Positions 19,292 through 29,864 of a stretch of 64,000 nucleotides of DNA are shown piece by piece. A program made the position numbers and the translations under genes. Source of the DNA: Roseovarius sp. (GTDB lineage: Bacteria > Pseudomonadota > Alphaproteobacteria > Rhodobacterales > Rhodobacteraceae); assembly GCA_029212365.1 (NCBI GenBank), contig JARGOC010000016.1:1-64000 (forward strand). Direction: 5' to 3'. The notes under the pieces are model-generated. The model made no database searches, was not told where the DNA came from, and was given only the letters and a program-made list of their open reading frames with translations. Every line of letters starts with the position of its first letter. Position 1 is the stretch's first letter.

Positions 19292-20139
19292 CACAACTCC
19301 TGCCCCTGCACCGCGCCCGCCATACGTTCGGCCAGCGCTTCAAAGCGGTTGGCCATAACTTCGTGCTGAATGGCGTTCATCAGCTCATAAACCTGCTGCA
19401 TCCTGGGATCGCTCAGCGCAATGACATAGTCGGCCAGATCATCGTCGCTCATCTCTTTGTAAGTATATGCCGAGGACGCCAGGCTGGATTCCTCAATACT
19501 TTCGCGCAACCCGGCTGCGTTTTCCTTCATGATGGCCCGCAGCGCTGCCTCGTCGATCTCGCCGTCCAACACACCTGCATTGGAGGCCGCCATCAAAAAC
19601 CGGACCTGAATTTCTTGAATGGCCCGCACACCGTGATCACCGCTGTCGACGGCACTGTTTAGCTCTTTGAGGATTTGCAACCGCGTTGGATTGTCGTTTT
19701 CAAACTCTGCAATCAGGGCATCACCATCTTCAGACTTGGCATCATCATCCGCCATATGCGAGGCATTCTCGACCGCAACCAACCGCTGCCCCAAAGGCGA
19801 GGCATAGAACTCGGCCCCATGGGCCAGCAATTCATCGCTCAGCGTATTCTCCAATATATCCAGTGCCATGGCGTGCACGACCTTTTGCGAGAACACCTGC
19901 GCTGCCATCGTCGACCAGCTATCGCCAAAGTCACTGCTGCTCATTCCCAGCATATCGGGGGCGCTCTCGGCGGACAGTGCAATACTGTCCAGCGCCACAT
20001 CAAAGCCCGTCACCGTCAAGAACGCCTCCAGCTTGTCGCGCTCGGCTGCATGAGACATGGGCGCGCCCAGTGTCAGGCAGACGACCAGCGCCAAAAAGGC
20101 GATCACGGGTCGAAACAGAGGATACATGGCAGATCTCAT
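19291..20139 (-). CDS. Secreted DUF2059-domain protein (paralogue)
   Basis: A 282-residue protein with a signal peptide (hydrophobic core about 10-25, cleavage likely after SHA near residue 31). The body is mostly acidic helix with AEFYASPLGQRLV, the DUF2059 core pattern. It is the first gene of a two-gene unit with a paralogue that starts at its stop codon. A periplasmic or cell-envelope role is likely; nothing more specific is shown. Confidence 0.75.
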   Translation of the reverse strand: MRSAMYPLFRPVIAFLALVVCLTLGAPMSHAAERDKLEAFLTVTGFDVALDSIALSAESAPDMLGMSSSDFGDSWSTMAAQVFSQKVVHAMALDILENTLSDELLAHGAEFYASPLGQRLVAVENASHMADDDAKSEDGDALIAEFENDNPTRLQILKELNSAVDSGDHGVRAIQEIQVRFLMAASNAGVLDGEIDEAALRAIMKENAAGLRESIEESSLASSAYTYKEMSDDDLADYVIALSDPRMQQVYELMNAIQHEVMANRFEALAERMAGAVQGQEL

Positions 20140-20264
20140 GAGGAACGATCCCTTTGCGGATAAAGTGGTGTCGCCCCCAACCTAGGCAATTTCTGATCTC
20201 AGACAATGCAAAAGCCCTTGATCGCCCCTGAAAAGGCAACTACACGGGCGATCCAGACCCCCGC

Positions 20265-20354
20265 GGAGAGGTGCCGGAGTGGTCGAACGGGGCGGTCTCG
20301 AAAACCGTTGAGCCTTCACGGGTTCCCAGGGTTCGAATCCCTGTCTCTCCGCCA
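20265..20354 (+). tRNA. tRNA-Ser (CGA)
   Basis: A 90-base cloverleaf with a long variable arm, as expected for serine. Acceptor GGAGAGG (20265-20271) pairs with TCTCTCC; the anticodon loop is CTCGAAA, giving CGA (reads UCG). The T arm GGTTCGAATCC is normal and CCA is encoded at 20352-20354. Confidence 0.97.
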
Positions 20355-20389
20355 TTATGATGCTCTGACCGCATAGCGATGACGCGAAA

Positions 20390-20406
20390 CCCCTATAAAA
20401 TAGGGG
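20390..20406. terminator. Short hairpin between tRNA-Ser and guaB
   Basis: A perfect 7-base stem, CCCCTAT with ATAGGGG, around an AAA loop (20390-20406). It lies between tRNA-Ser (plus strand) and the 3' end of guaB (minus strand). There is no strong T-run on either side, so a terminator role is only probable. Confidence 0.4.
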
Positions 20407-20482
20407 CAATGCGGCACAGCCTGATGTGTGCGTTCATCCCTCGACATTTCACCTTAGAAATGACGCGTAAGTCATTGATAAA

Positions 20483-21967
<1,485 letters not shown>

Positions 21968-22069
21968 CTATTGCATGGAACGCGCAAGGGGGAAAGGGCA
22001 ATTCGTGGCTGGACGCATGTAGCGTTTCAGGTCACCTTCACTGTGCACCACAAGACCGAGGATTTTGAC

Positions 22070-23029
22070 ATGGCATCACATGGATATGACGCAGGCAGGT
22101 TGAACCTGCCCTTTGTCGGTATCTCAACCTTCGCCAAGCGGCCCTATGTCGAGAATTGGGATGCACTTGATGCAGATGTCTGCATTCTGGGGGCACCTTT
22201 TGATGCGGGCACCCAGTGGCGATCTGGCGCGCGGTTCGGGCCTCGTGGTGTGCGCGAGGCCTCAACCCTGTTCAGCTTTGGCCATGCGGGCGCCTATGAT
22301 CACGAGGATGACGCCACCTATCTGCCTGGCGATGTGCGGATTGTGGATATTGGGGATGCGGATATCATCCACACCGACACCCTCCAGTCACACGCCAATA
22401 TCGAAGAGGGCGTGCGCGCGATCCTAAAGGCAGGTGCCCTGCCCGTCGTGATTGGCGGCGATCATTCGGTCAACATCCCATGCGTGAATGCCTTTGATGA
22501 TCAAGGCGACATTCATATTCTGCAAATTGATGCGCATCTGGATTTTGTCGATGAGCGCCATGGTGTGCGATATGGGCATGGCAACCCGATGCGCCGGGCT
22601 GCGGACAAGGGCTATGTCACGGGCCTCACCCAACTGGGCATTCGCAATGTCAGCTCAACCGCCAAAGAAGGGTATGTGGACGCGCGCAACATGGGGTCTG
22701 ACATTTTGTCAGTCAGGCAGGTGCGCGCCCTTGGCCCCGATGAAACAGTCGCGCGCATTCCTGAGGGTGCACGGCTTTACATAACCATCGACATTGATGC
22801 CTTTTGCCCCTCAATTGCGCCTGGCACCGGCACCCCGAGCCATGGCGGGTTTTTGTACTACGATGTGCTGGAAATCCTGCAACAGGTGGCGCAACGCCAT
22901 CAGATTGTCGGCATTGATCTGGTTGAAGTGGCCCCGGATTATGATCCGACGGGGTCGACGTCAATTCTGGCCGCACAGGTGTTGTTAAACCTGCTTGGGT
23001 TCATTTTTCACGCCAAAGAGAGCCCGTAG
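22070..23029 (+). CDS. Agmatinase-like ureohydrolase (arginase/agmatinase family)
   Basis: A 319-residue binuclear manganese hydrolase that releases urea from a guanidino compound. Metal ligands are visible in GGDHS, DAHLD and DIDAFCPS. The best family fit is agmatinase (SpeB) rather than arginase, but guanidinobutyrase and related enzymes share these motifs. An open frame extends upstream to 21452, but that region is the antisense of guaB and reads as non-protein; ATG 22070 has GAGGA about 7 bases upstream. No other polyamine genes are nearby. Confidence 0.85.
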   Translation: MASHGYDAGRLNLPFVGISTFAKRPYVENWDALDADVCILGAPFDAGTQWRSGARFGPRGVREASTLFSFGHAGAYDHEDDATYLPGDVRIVDIGDADIIHTDTLQSHANIEEGVRAILKAGALPVVIGGDHSVNIPCVNAFDDQGDIHILQIDAHLDFVDERHGVRYGHGNPMRRAADKGYVTGLTQLGIRNVSSTAKEGYVDARNMGSDILSVRQVRALGPDETVARIPEGARLYITIDIDAFCPSIAPGTGTPSHGGFLYYDVLEILQQVAQRHQIVGIDLVEVAPDYDPTGSTSILAAQVLLNLLGFIFHAKESP

Positions 23030-23053
23030 TTCTGCAACGAGAACGATTCCATG

Positions 23054-23073
23054 TGGAAAACACTGGTTTTCCA
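23054..23073. terminator. Hairpin between the ureohydrolase gene and yidD
   Basis: A perfect 8-base stem TGGAAAAC / GTTTTCCA with loop ACTG (23054-23073), in the 52-base gap between two convergent genes. It can serve both strands, though neither has a clean T-run directly after it. Confidence 0.5.
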
Positions 23074-23081
23074 ATCCCGGT

Positions 23082-23327
23082 TTATTTGTTGTGCTTATCC
23101 GGTTTCGTATCAGGCACCGGATCATACCCGCTGTCCCCCCATGGGTGGCACCGGCATATTCGCCGGGCTGCCAACCAGCCGCCTTTGACACCGCCATGGC
23201 GCTGCAAGGCCTCCATTGCATAGGCGCTGCATGTGGGCTGATACCGGCAGTTGTGCCCAACCCAGGGCGAAAAGACTACGCGATAACCACGCACCGGCAA
23301 TGACAGGATATAGGCCAGCGGGGTCAT
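23082..23327 (-). CDS. yidD: Membrane protein insertion efficiency factor YidD
   Basis: An 81-residue protein with the family pattern [27 protein letters not shown] and [13 protein letters not shown]. It is amphipathic and thought to help YidC-dependent insertion at the inner membrane. Its ATG overlaps the rnpA stop (ATGA), the standard rpmH-rnpA-yidD order. The usual downstream yidC is not here: a convergent ureohydrolase follows instead. Confidence 0.93.
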   Translation of the reverse strand: MTPLAYILSLPVRGYRVVFSPWVGHNCRYQPTCSAYAMEALQRHGGVKGGWLAARRICRCHPWGDSGYDPVPDTKPDKHNK

Positions 23328-23746
23328 GTCGGGCTGTGCAATTTGCGCAGAGCATAGCGCAAGTCACGCTCCAGCTGGTCAAACGGCACCTCGGTTGTCG
23401 CGCCCTGTTTGCCGATCAGCACATAATCCCATCCCGGTTGGCCCAGTTGCGTCAGCACAAGACGCGCCACTTCGCGCAGTCTGCGCTTGGCGCGGTTGCG
23501 CGCCACAGCATTGCCGACTTTCTTTGAACAGGTAAATCCAACATGAATGTCCGGGGTATCATCCCCCCGGTGGCGCGCTTGCACCAGCATCGAGGAGGTG
23601 CCTTGCCGTTTCGCACGCGCAGCGGCCAGAAATTCAGACCGTTTGCGCATGGTGCACAGGACATGCGGGCGCGTTTCCTGTGGGCAAAGCGAAGCCGCCG
23701 GGGGCGTATTCCCCGCGTTCATATCGGGGGCCTCCGGCGGCATCAT
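23324..23746 (-). CDS. rnpA: Ribonuclease P protein component
   Basis: A 140-residue basic protein that assists the RNase P RNA in trimming tRNA 5' ends. The conserved core starts near residue 33 ([10 protein letters not shown]) and includes [22 protein letters not shown], the RNR motif, split here as GFTCSKKVG and [13 protein letters not shown]. The N-terminal 30 residues are Pro-rich and variable, so the start (23746 or 23743) is less sure than the rest. It lies 25 bases downstream of rpmH and is coupled to yidD. Confidence 0.93.
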   Translation of the reverse strand: MMPPEAPDMNAGNTPPAASLCPQETRPHVLCTMRKRSEFLAAARAKRQGTSSMLVQARHRGDDTPDIHVGFTCSKKVGNAVARNRAKRRLREVARLVLTQLGQPGWDYVLIGKQGATTEVPFDQLERDLRYALRKLHSPT

Positions 23747-23771
23747 ATCACTTACCTGAATAACCGAGGGC

Positions 23772-23906
23772 TTACGCGCTCAGTGATTTCCGGCCTTGGG
23801 CGCGACGCGCGTTGATGATCTTGCGACCGGCTTTGGTGGCCATGCGTGCGCGAAAACCGTGGCGACGTTTGCGTACCAGGTTCGAGGGTTGAAAGGTGCG
23901 TTTCAT
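23772..23906 (-). CDS. rpmH: 50S ribosomal protein L34
   Basis: A 44-residue basic protein: [20 protein letters not shown] at the start, then [21 protein letters not shown], ending KSLSA. It is a complete L34, preceded by GGAG about 7 bases before the ATG at 23906. It leads the rpmH-rnpA-yidD unit and has a clear promoter about 70 bases upstream. Confidence 0.97.
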   Translation of the reverse strand: MKRTFQPSNLVRKRRHGFRARMATKAGRKIINARRAQGRKSLSA

Positions 23907-23976
23907 CGCTCCGTCTCCGACTAAAGTAAGGGGGTTGCGCAGGAATCGCGCGAACCATCATGTATCCGAAGCCCTG

Positions 23977-24005
23977 CCTATAGAGCGGCGTTTGGGCCAA
24001 GTCAA
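23977..24005 (-). promoter_or_regulatory. Sigma70-type promoter for rpmH-rnpA-yidD
   Basis: On the minus strand TTGACT (24000-24005) is followed by a 17-base spacer and TATAGG (23977-23982). The match and spacing are good, and the expected start of transcription is about 65 bases before rpmH. Confidence 0.7.
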
Positions 24006-24187
24006 ACCCTAGGCCGCGGGTTTGCAACAAAAACCGTGGCCCAGAGCCCACAGAATGTTACAAACCTTGCAAACTTGGGCCAAATCAGCGTCAGCCCATC
24101 ACCCATGATCACCGGCTCGTGAGGGCTATGGCATAACCCGCACATTTTGCGCATCTAGGGATCAACGCTATCAAACCGGAAGACCCC

Positions 24188-24919
24188 ATGGAAGATGTTT
24201 CGCCCAATCGCAAGACTGGTCTGCTGCGCCACACGCCTCTGACGGTCATATTGCTGGCCGCTGTGGTCGGCTTTTTCACCCTTGGGGAATACCTGAGTTT
24301 TGATACTCTGCGCGATAACCGTGAGGCGTTGATGGCGTTTCGGGATGCCAATTACATTGGCCTCGTGGCCGTGTTCGTTGGCCTCTACTTTGTGATTGTC
24401 GCCTTTTCGCTGCCCGGTGCTGCGGTGGCATCGGTCTCGGGCGGTTTTCTTTTTGGCCTCGGACTGGGGACCACATATAACGTGCTGGCAGCCACATTGG
24501 GGGCCATTGCCATATTTGGCGCCGCCCGCTGGGGTCTGGGGCGCACTTTGGCGGCCAAGATGGATGCCTCGGAGGGGGCATTAAAAAGGATCAAAACCGG
24601 GCTGCGTGAGCACGAGATTTCAGTGCTGTTCTTGTTACGCCTTGTGCCTGCGGTGCCTTTCTTTGTGGCCAATTTAGTGCCGGCTCTGGTGGGGGTGAAG
24701 TTCCGCAATTTCTTTTTTACCACCGTGTTAGGCATCATCCCTGGTTCGATCGTTTTCACCTGGATCGGCGTTGGATTGGGTGAGGTGTTTGATCGAGGTG
24801 AAAGCCCCGATCTGAGCCTTTTATGGGAGCCACAGATCATCGGGCCAATCCTGGGCCTTTGTATACTGGCCGCCCTGCCGATCCTGATCAAGGCCCTGAT
24901 CAGCAAGAAGGGTATCTGA
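24188..24919 (+). CDS. TVP38/TMEM64-family membrane protein
   Basis: A 243-residue inner-membrane protein of the TVP38/TMEM64 (SNARE-associated, DedA-like) family. Hydrophobic segments flank a conserved GAAVASVSGGFLFG loop and a LRLVPAVPFFVANLVPAL re-entrant segment, both typical. Related proteins move or scramble lipids, but the bacterial substrates are unclear. The flavin disulfide reductase gene starts 3 bases after its stop, a pairing that is common in proteobacteria and suggests shared redox or metal-stress work. Confidence 0.85.
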   Translation: MEDVSPNRKTGLLRHTPLTVILLAAVVGFFTLGEYLSFDTLRDNREALMAFRDANYIGLVAVFVGLYFVIVAFSLPGAAVASVSGGFLFGLGLGTTYNVLAATLGAIAIFGAARWGLGRTLAAKMDASEGALKRIKTGLREHEISVLFLLRLVPAVPFFVANLVPALVGVKFRNFFFTTVLGIIPGSIVFTWIGVGLGEVFDRGESPDLSLLWEPQIIGPILGLCILAALPILIKALISKKGI

Positions 24920-24922
24920 GCC

Positions 24923-26341
24923 ATGCAAAACCTGACATCAGATCTGCTGATCATCGGGGCCGGCTCGGGCGGGCTGTCTGTTGCGGCTGGTGCTGTGCAA
25001 ATGGGGGCCTCGGTGATCCTGCTTGAGGGACACAAAATGGGCGGCGATTGCCTGAACTATGGCTGTGTGCCCTCAAAGGCGCTGATTGCCTCGGGCAAGG
25101 CGGCTTATGCGCAGGCGCATGTCTCGGATTTTGGCGTGGCCAATGTGACCCCCAAGATCGATTACGCCGCCACCAAAGACCATGTGAAAGATGTGATCGC
25201 ACAGATTGAGCCTCTGGACAGCGTTGAGCGCTTTGAGGGGCTTGGTGTGAAGGTCATTCAGGAGTTTGGAACATTTATCTCCCCCACACAGGTGCAGGCG
25301 GGGGAGTATGTGATCACCGCACGCCGGATCATCATCGCAACCGGCTCCTCGCCATTTGTGCCGCCTATTCCGGGGCTTGAAAACGTACCCTTTGAGACCA
25401 ACGAGACCATATTTGATCTGCGCGAGCAGCCCAAACATCTGCTGATCGTCGGCGGCGGCCCGATTGGCATGGAAATGGCCCAAGCGCATGTCCGGTTGGG
25501 TAGCAAGGTGACTGTGATTGAGGGCGTAAAAGCTCTGGACAAAGACGACCCCGAACTCAGCGCCATCCTGTTCGAGCGGCTGCGCGGAGAGGGCATTGAG
25601 ATTGCCGAACACGCCATGGCGGCAGAAATCCGTGGCACAGCAGGCGCGATTGAGGTCGAGGCCAAGGATGGCCGTATCTTCAAGGGCACACATCTGCTGA
25701 TGGCTGTGGGGCGCAAGGCCAACACCGACAAGCTGAACCTTGCTGCGGCAGGCATTGAGCCGTCACGCCGCGGCATCAAGGTGGATGACGCCCTGAAAAC
25801 CACCAACAAACGCGTCTATGCCATTGGCGATGTGGCAGGCGGGCTGCAATTTACCCATGTGGCTGGCTATCACGCGGGCATCATCATCCGCTCGGCCGTG
25901 TTGGGCCTGCCTGCCAAACAGCGCCGCGATCACATCCCCTATGCCATCTACACCGATCCCGAGCTGGCCCAGATCGGCCTGACCGAGGCACAGGCCAAAA
26001 AGGCCCATGGTGCCAAACTGGAGGTCGTGCGGTTTCACTACGCGCACAATGACCGCGCCATTGCAGACCGCAAAACCGATGGTCTGATCAAGGTGATGGT
26101 TGTCAAAGGGCGTCCCGTAGGGGCCTCAATCGTCGGTGCACAGGCGGGCGAGTTGATCAATCTCTGGGCGCTGGTGCTGGCCAACAAACTGAAGATGAAA
26201 CATGTGGCAGGCATGGTTGCCCCCTACCCTACCATTGGCGAATTGAACAAACGTGTCGCAGGGGCCTATTTCTCGCCGCGGTTGTTTGATAATCCTATGC
26301 TCAAACGGGTGGTTGGTTTTGTACAACGCTGGCTGCCGTAA
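24923..26341 (+). CDS. Pyridine nucleotide-disulfide oxidoreductase (MerA/Lpd-like)
   Basis: A 472-residue FAD enzyme. The FAD site IIGAGSGGLS (about 10-19) is followed by the redox disulfide Cys43/Cys48 in GGDCLNYGCVPSK, a second Rossmann unit VGGGPIGMEMA and the FAD element YAIGDVAG. The dimerisation domain ends the protein. Where dihydrolipoamide dehydrogenase has the His-Pro-Thr of its catalytic His-Glu pair, this protein has Tyr435-Pro-Thr, with Glu440 kept, so it is not a normal Lpd. It has no N-terminal metal-binding domain. Annotators often call it mercuric reductase-like; the substrate is unknown. Confidence 0.85.
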   Translation: MQNLTSDLLIIGAGSGGLSVAAGAVQMGASVILLEGHKMGGDCLNYGCVPSKALIASGKAAYAQAHVSDFGVANVTPKIDYAATKDHVKDVIAQIEPLDSVERFEGLGVKVIQEFGTFISPTQVQAGEYVITARRIIIATGSSPFVPPIPGLENVPFETNETIFDLREQPKHLLIVGGGPIGMEMAQAHVRLGSKVTVIEGVKALDKDDPELSAILFERLRGEGIEIAEHAMAAEIRGTAGAIEVEAKDGRIFKGTHLLMAVGRKANTDKLNLAAAGIEPSRRGIKVDDALKTTNKRVYAIGDVAGGLQFTHVAGYHAGIIIRSAVLGLPAKQRRDHIPYAIYTDPELAQIGLTEAQAKKAHGAKLEVVRFHYAHNDRAIADRKTDGLIKVMVVKGRPVGASIVGAQAGELINLWALVLANKLKMKHVAGMVAPYPTIGELNKRVAGAYFSPRLFDNPMLKRVVGFVQRWLP

Positions 26342-26353
26342 CCCATCCATGGA

Positions 26354-27751
26354 ATGCAAATGCTGAACTCACTGTCCGGTCGATTTGTCATCCTGACTGC
26401 CGTCTTTGTGATGCTGGCAGAAATCCTGATCTTTGTGCCGTCAATTGCGCGCTACCGCGAAGATTTTCTGATGGACCGGCTCGAGCGGGCACAGATCGCG
26501 TCCCTTGCCCTGCTGGCTGACGATATGATCGACCCCTCCGTTCAGGAAGAACTGCTGGACAATGCCGGGGTATTCAACGTTGTGTTGCGCCGTGATGAGG
26601 CGCGCCAACTGGTGCTGTCCTCGCCGATGCCCCACCCGATTTCCGAAACCTTTGATCTGCGCGATACCGGCGCGCTGGAACTTATCGGTGATGCCATCGC
26701 GCGCCTGTCACAACGCGAGCCCGACGTCATTCGCGTCATCGGACAGCCTGCCCGCATGGGTGGTCTGCTGATCGAGGTGACGCTGGAAACCAGCACCTTG
26801 CGCGCCGCGATGGTGGATTATGGGCTGCGTATTCTGGTGTTGTCGGCGGTGATTTCGCTGATCACGGCCATCATGCTCAACCTCGCTGTGCGCCGTATTC
26901 TGGTCAAACCCATTCGCCGTCTGGTAGAGCATATGAAATCCTATGCCTCGGCCCCAGAAGATGCGCGCCGGGTGATTGTACCCTCCGCCAGCATCCGCGA
27001 GGTACGCGAGGCCGAGGACACGTTGTTGAGCCTGCAAACCCAGCTGACCCACGCCCTGAAGCAACGTGAACGCCTGGCGCAACTGGGAAGTGGTGTGGCC
27101 AAGATCAGCCATGACTTGCGCAACATCCTGACCAGTGCGCAGCTGTTCACGGATCGCATTGAAATGTCCCAAGACCCGGCGGTCATGCGAATGGCCCCCA
27201 AGCTGGTGAATTCCATCACCCGCGCGGTGCATCTGTGCGAATCCACGCTTGCCTTTGGCAAAGCCGAAGAACGCGCCCCGGTGCTGACCAGCTTTGATTT
27301 GCAAGAGATCATAAGTGACGTCATCGAAAGCGAAAAATTATCGGTGGCTGATTTCGATCTGAGCTTTTCGGTGGATGTGCCAGATGGCCTGAAAATTCGT
27401 GGCGATTCCGAGCAAATGTACCGCGCCATTCAAAACCTCGCGCGCAACGCACGCCAGGCCATTGTCAACTCAGGTAGCCGGGGTGAAATCAGCGTTTCAG
27501 CCTCGGAAACGTCGGCTGAATGGCTGATCTATGTCGCCGATACTGGCCCAGGCTTGCCGCCGAAAGCGCAGGAATATTTGTTCCAGCCGTTTCAGGGCGG
27601 CACCACGCGGGATGGCACCGGCCTTGGGCTGTCCATTGCCATGGAACTGGTGCGCGGGCACGGCGGAGAGCTGACTTTGCTGCAGACCGGGCCCCAAGGC
27701 ACAACCTTCCGCATCTCGCTTCCCAAAGGGGATGCGGCGCAAGGCAAATAA
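26354..27751 (+). CDS. Orphan sensor histidine kinase
   Basis: A 465-residue membrane kinase: TM1 about 10-30, a periplasmic sensor part to about 150, TM2 about 155-177, HAMP about 178-235, then HisKA with the phospho-accepting His253 (SHDLRN motif) and a HATPase domain with N, G1 (DTGPGLP) and G2 (GTGLGLS) boxes. No response regulator lies next to it. An alternative ATG at 26360 has GGA at a better distance. Signal and partner are unknown. It follows the reductase gene by 12 bases, so it may be co-transcribed. Confidence 0.87.
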   Translation: MQMLNSLSGRFVILTAVFVMLAEILIFVPSIARYREDFLMDRLERAQIASLALLADDMIDPSVQEELLDNAGVFNVVLRRDEARQLVLSSPMPHPISETFDLRDTGALELIGDAIARLSQREPDVIRVIGQPARMGGLLIEVTLETSTLRAAMVDYGLRILVLSAVISLITAIMLNLAVRRILVKPIRRLVEHMKSYASAPEDARRVIVPSASIREVREAEDTLLSLQTQLTHALKQRERLAQLGSGVAKISHDLRNILTSAQLFTDRIEMSQDPAVMRMAPKLVNSITRAVHLCESTLAFGKAEERAPVLTSFDLQEIISDVIESEKLSVADFDLSFSVDVPDGLKIRGDSEQMYRAIQNLARNARQAIVNSGSRGEISVSASETSAEWLIYVADTGPGLPPKAQEYLFQPFQGGTTRDGTGLGLSIAMELVRGHGGELTLLQTGPQGTTFRISLPKGDAAQGK

Positions 27752-27805
27752 TTCCGCTGCGCCCTCTTGCAATGCCAGATCGGGCGGGATAGATGCACAG
27801 CCGAC

Positions 27806-27882
27806 GGACCGATAGCTCAGCTGGATAGAGTACCTGACTACGAATCAGGGGGTCGGGGGTTCGAATCCTCCTCGGTCCGCCA
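27806..27882 (+). tRNA. tRNA-Arg (ACG)
   Basis: A 77-base cloverleaf: acceptor GGACCGA pairs with TCGGTCC; the anticodon loop CTACGAA gives ACG, whose A34 would be edited to inosine by TadA. CCA is encoded (27880-27882). A T-rich run follows. An integrase gene begins about 150 bases downstream, so its 3' end is the likely integration site of the island remnant. Confidence 0.97.
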
Positions 27883-28032
27883 TTGCCCCCTTTTTCTCAA
27901 CCTCCACCAATTTCACACACTGGCGTATCACCTTACAAATTAGGGGGCTTCGATTGAAGAAGGTTTGCCTCGCCTTTAATTGGCTTTTACTGGATTGTGT
28001 TTACTGCGTGGTAACTAACGTGGTAACTGCCA

Positions 28033-28948
28033 ATGGGACACCTATCTGGCAAATTGACAAAGCGGCAAATTGATACCCTGCCAACGGGTAGGCATGGGGA
28101 CGGCAATGGCCTGTTTTTGGTAGTGAAGCCGTCCGGCGCGAGGAGCTGGATCGTTCGGCTGACCGTGAAGGGGCAAAAAAACACCAAGGGTGCGCCCCTG
28201 CGCACAGACCTGGGTATCGGCGGCGTAGGTTACGTTCCCCTGCATGAAGCCCGCGAGACGCGCCATTAAATATCGCGCTTTGGCACGTAAGGGAATAAAT
28301 CCAAAATACAGCGCGCCTGGGACTGTTCCAACATTTGAGGAAATGGCCCGCGAAGCGCACGTTGATCGCATGCCTACGTGGAAAAATGCCAAACATGGGC
28401 AACAGTGGATAAACACCCTGCGCGATTATGCCTTTCCCAAAATCGGGCGCATGCCAATTGACAGCGTCGGCAAGCCGGAAGTGTTGATGTGCCTTTCCCC
28501 AATCTGGACGGAAAAGCACGAAACAGCCCGACGCTTGGCACAGCGTATCAAAACGGTATTTGACGTGGCCAAGGCAAAAGGTTTTCGTGAGGGCGAGAAC
28601 CCCGTGACCGCAATCAAGGAAGCGGGCGCTTTGCCAAAAATGAAGAGGAAACCCAAGCATCATAAAGCTATGGGTTGGTGCGATGTTCCTGCCTTCTATG
28701 CTGATCTGCAAAAACGAGATGCCATGGCGGCAAAGGCGCTGATGTTCACATGCCTGACTGGTTCCAGAACAAGTGAAGCGTTAGGCGCGAAATGGCCAGA
28801 ATTTGATTTTGACAATGCCATTTGGACGGTTCCCGCCGAACGGATGAAGGGCGGGCAATCTCACCGCGTACCACTAACGCAGGAGATGTTAGATATTGTC
28901 GAGCCGCTCAAAACGTATCGCAGCGAGTGCGTATTTGAGGGGCAGAAA
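28033..28948 (+). pseudogene. Tyrosine recombinase (integrase) of tRNA-associated island, frameshifted and truncated
   Basis: The first frame (28033-28269) encodes an Arm-type DNA-binding domain (TKRQIDTLPTGRHGDGNGLF). A single extra base near 28261 shifts the frame; the protein then continues from about 28262 (AIKYRALARKGINP) through a core-binding domain into the catalytic domain (TCLTGSRTSEALGA, with the first catalytic Arg; then ERMKGGQSHRVPL). It stops at the left end of an IS3 element, before the His-x-x-Arg box and the Tyr nucleophile, so it cannot be active. Position next to tRNA-Arg fits P4-type/DUF4102 integrases. Confidence 0.88.
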
Positions 28949-28974
28949 TGAAGTGGTCCTACTTATTCGGACAG
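28949..28974. repeat. IS3 left inverted repeat
   Basis: Outer end of the element: TGAAGTGGTCC, nine variable bases, then GGACAG. It matches the right end at 11 of 11 outer bases and at the inner block. Its first bases supply the stop codon that ends the truncated integrase. Confidence 0.85.
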
Positions 28975-29009
28975 TTTTACGGCTTGGCTAAGATGTAATC
29001 TGGTTGGTT

Positions 29010-29864
29010 TTATGCCGCCTGTTGGGTTCGTTGTTTATCGAAGAATGCGTCGTCGGGGGATCGTTTGTCGAGGGCTGCGTGGGGCCGTTCAGTATTGTAG
29101 AAGTTGATCCAGTCTTTGATCACGCATTTGGCTTGGAAGCCGTCCTGCAATTCGTGCAGATAAACGGCCTCCTGTTTGAGTGACCGCCACAGCCGTTCGA
29201 TGAAGATGTTGTCGAGATAACGACCCCGCCCATCCATCGATATTTTGACATCCGCCTCAGCCAAAGTGGTGATCCAAGCCGCACCGGTGAACTGCGATCC
29301 CTGGTCCGTGTTCATGATCTCTGGCGTTCCATATTTGGCAATTGCCTCCTTCAAGGCCTCGACACAAAAGCTAGCCTCCAGCGTGTTCGAGAGCCGCCAC
29401 GCCAGCACCTTGCGCGTGGCCCAATCCATGATCGCGACCAGATATAAGAACCCACGGCGCACTGGAATGTAGGTAATATCACTGCACCAAACATGGTTCG
29501 GACGCGTGATCGGCAGCTTCCGTAGCAAGTAGGGGTAAATGCGATGCTGTGGGTGTTTCTTGCTGGTGTTGGGCCCTTTGTAGATGGCCTGCAGCCCCAT
29601 GATACCCATCAAACGACGTACACGGTGGCGACCCGCGTGGAACCCATTTCTGGGCAAATAGGCTGCGATCTGGCGACTTCCGAAGAACGGGTATTTCGTA
29701 AAGACACGGTCGATCTCATTCATCAGTTTCAACGTCTCTGCATTCACGCCAACCGGTGTGTAATACAGCGACGACCGGCTGATATTCAGCAACTTGCACT
29801 GCTTGGTCAGGCTCAAATCAGTGCGATCCCAATTGATCATCGCCTTGCGTTCGGTCGGGCTCAT
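29010..29864 (-). CDS. IS3-family transposase, OrfB (DDE catalytic part)
   Basis: A 284-residue rve-fold transposase: an HTH_21-like N-terminal part, then WCSDITYIP with the first Asp, NTDQGSQFTG with the second, and FIERLWRSLKQE with the Glu of the DDE triad. It overlaps orfA by ATGA but its frame also extends upstream (VTRVEAM) to a slippery site in orfA, so the active protein is probably an OrfAB fusion made by -1 frameshifting. Confidence 0.93.
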   Translation of the reverse strand: MSPTERKAMINWDRTDLSLTKQCKLLNISRSSLYYTPVGVNAETLKLMNEIDRVFTKYPFFGSRQIAAYLPRNGFHAGRHRVRRLMGIMGLQAIYKGPNTSKKHPQHRIYPYLLRKLPITRPNHVWCSDITYIPVRRGFLYLVAIMDWATRKVLAWRLSNTLEASFCVEALKEAIAKYGTPEIMNTDQGSQFTGAAWITTLAEADVKISMDGRGRYLDNIFIERLWRSLKQEAVYLHELQDGFQAKCVIKDWINFYNTERPHAALDKRSPDDAFFDKQRTQQAA

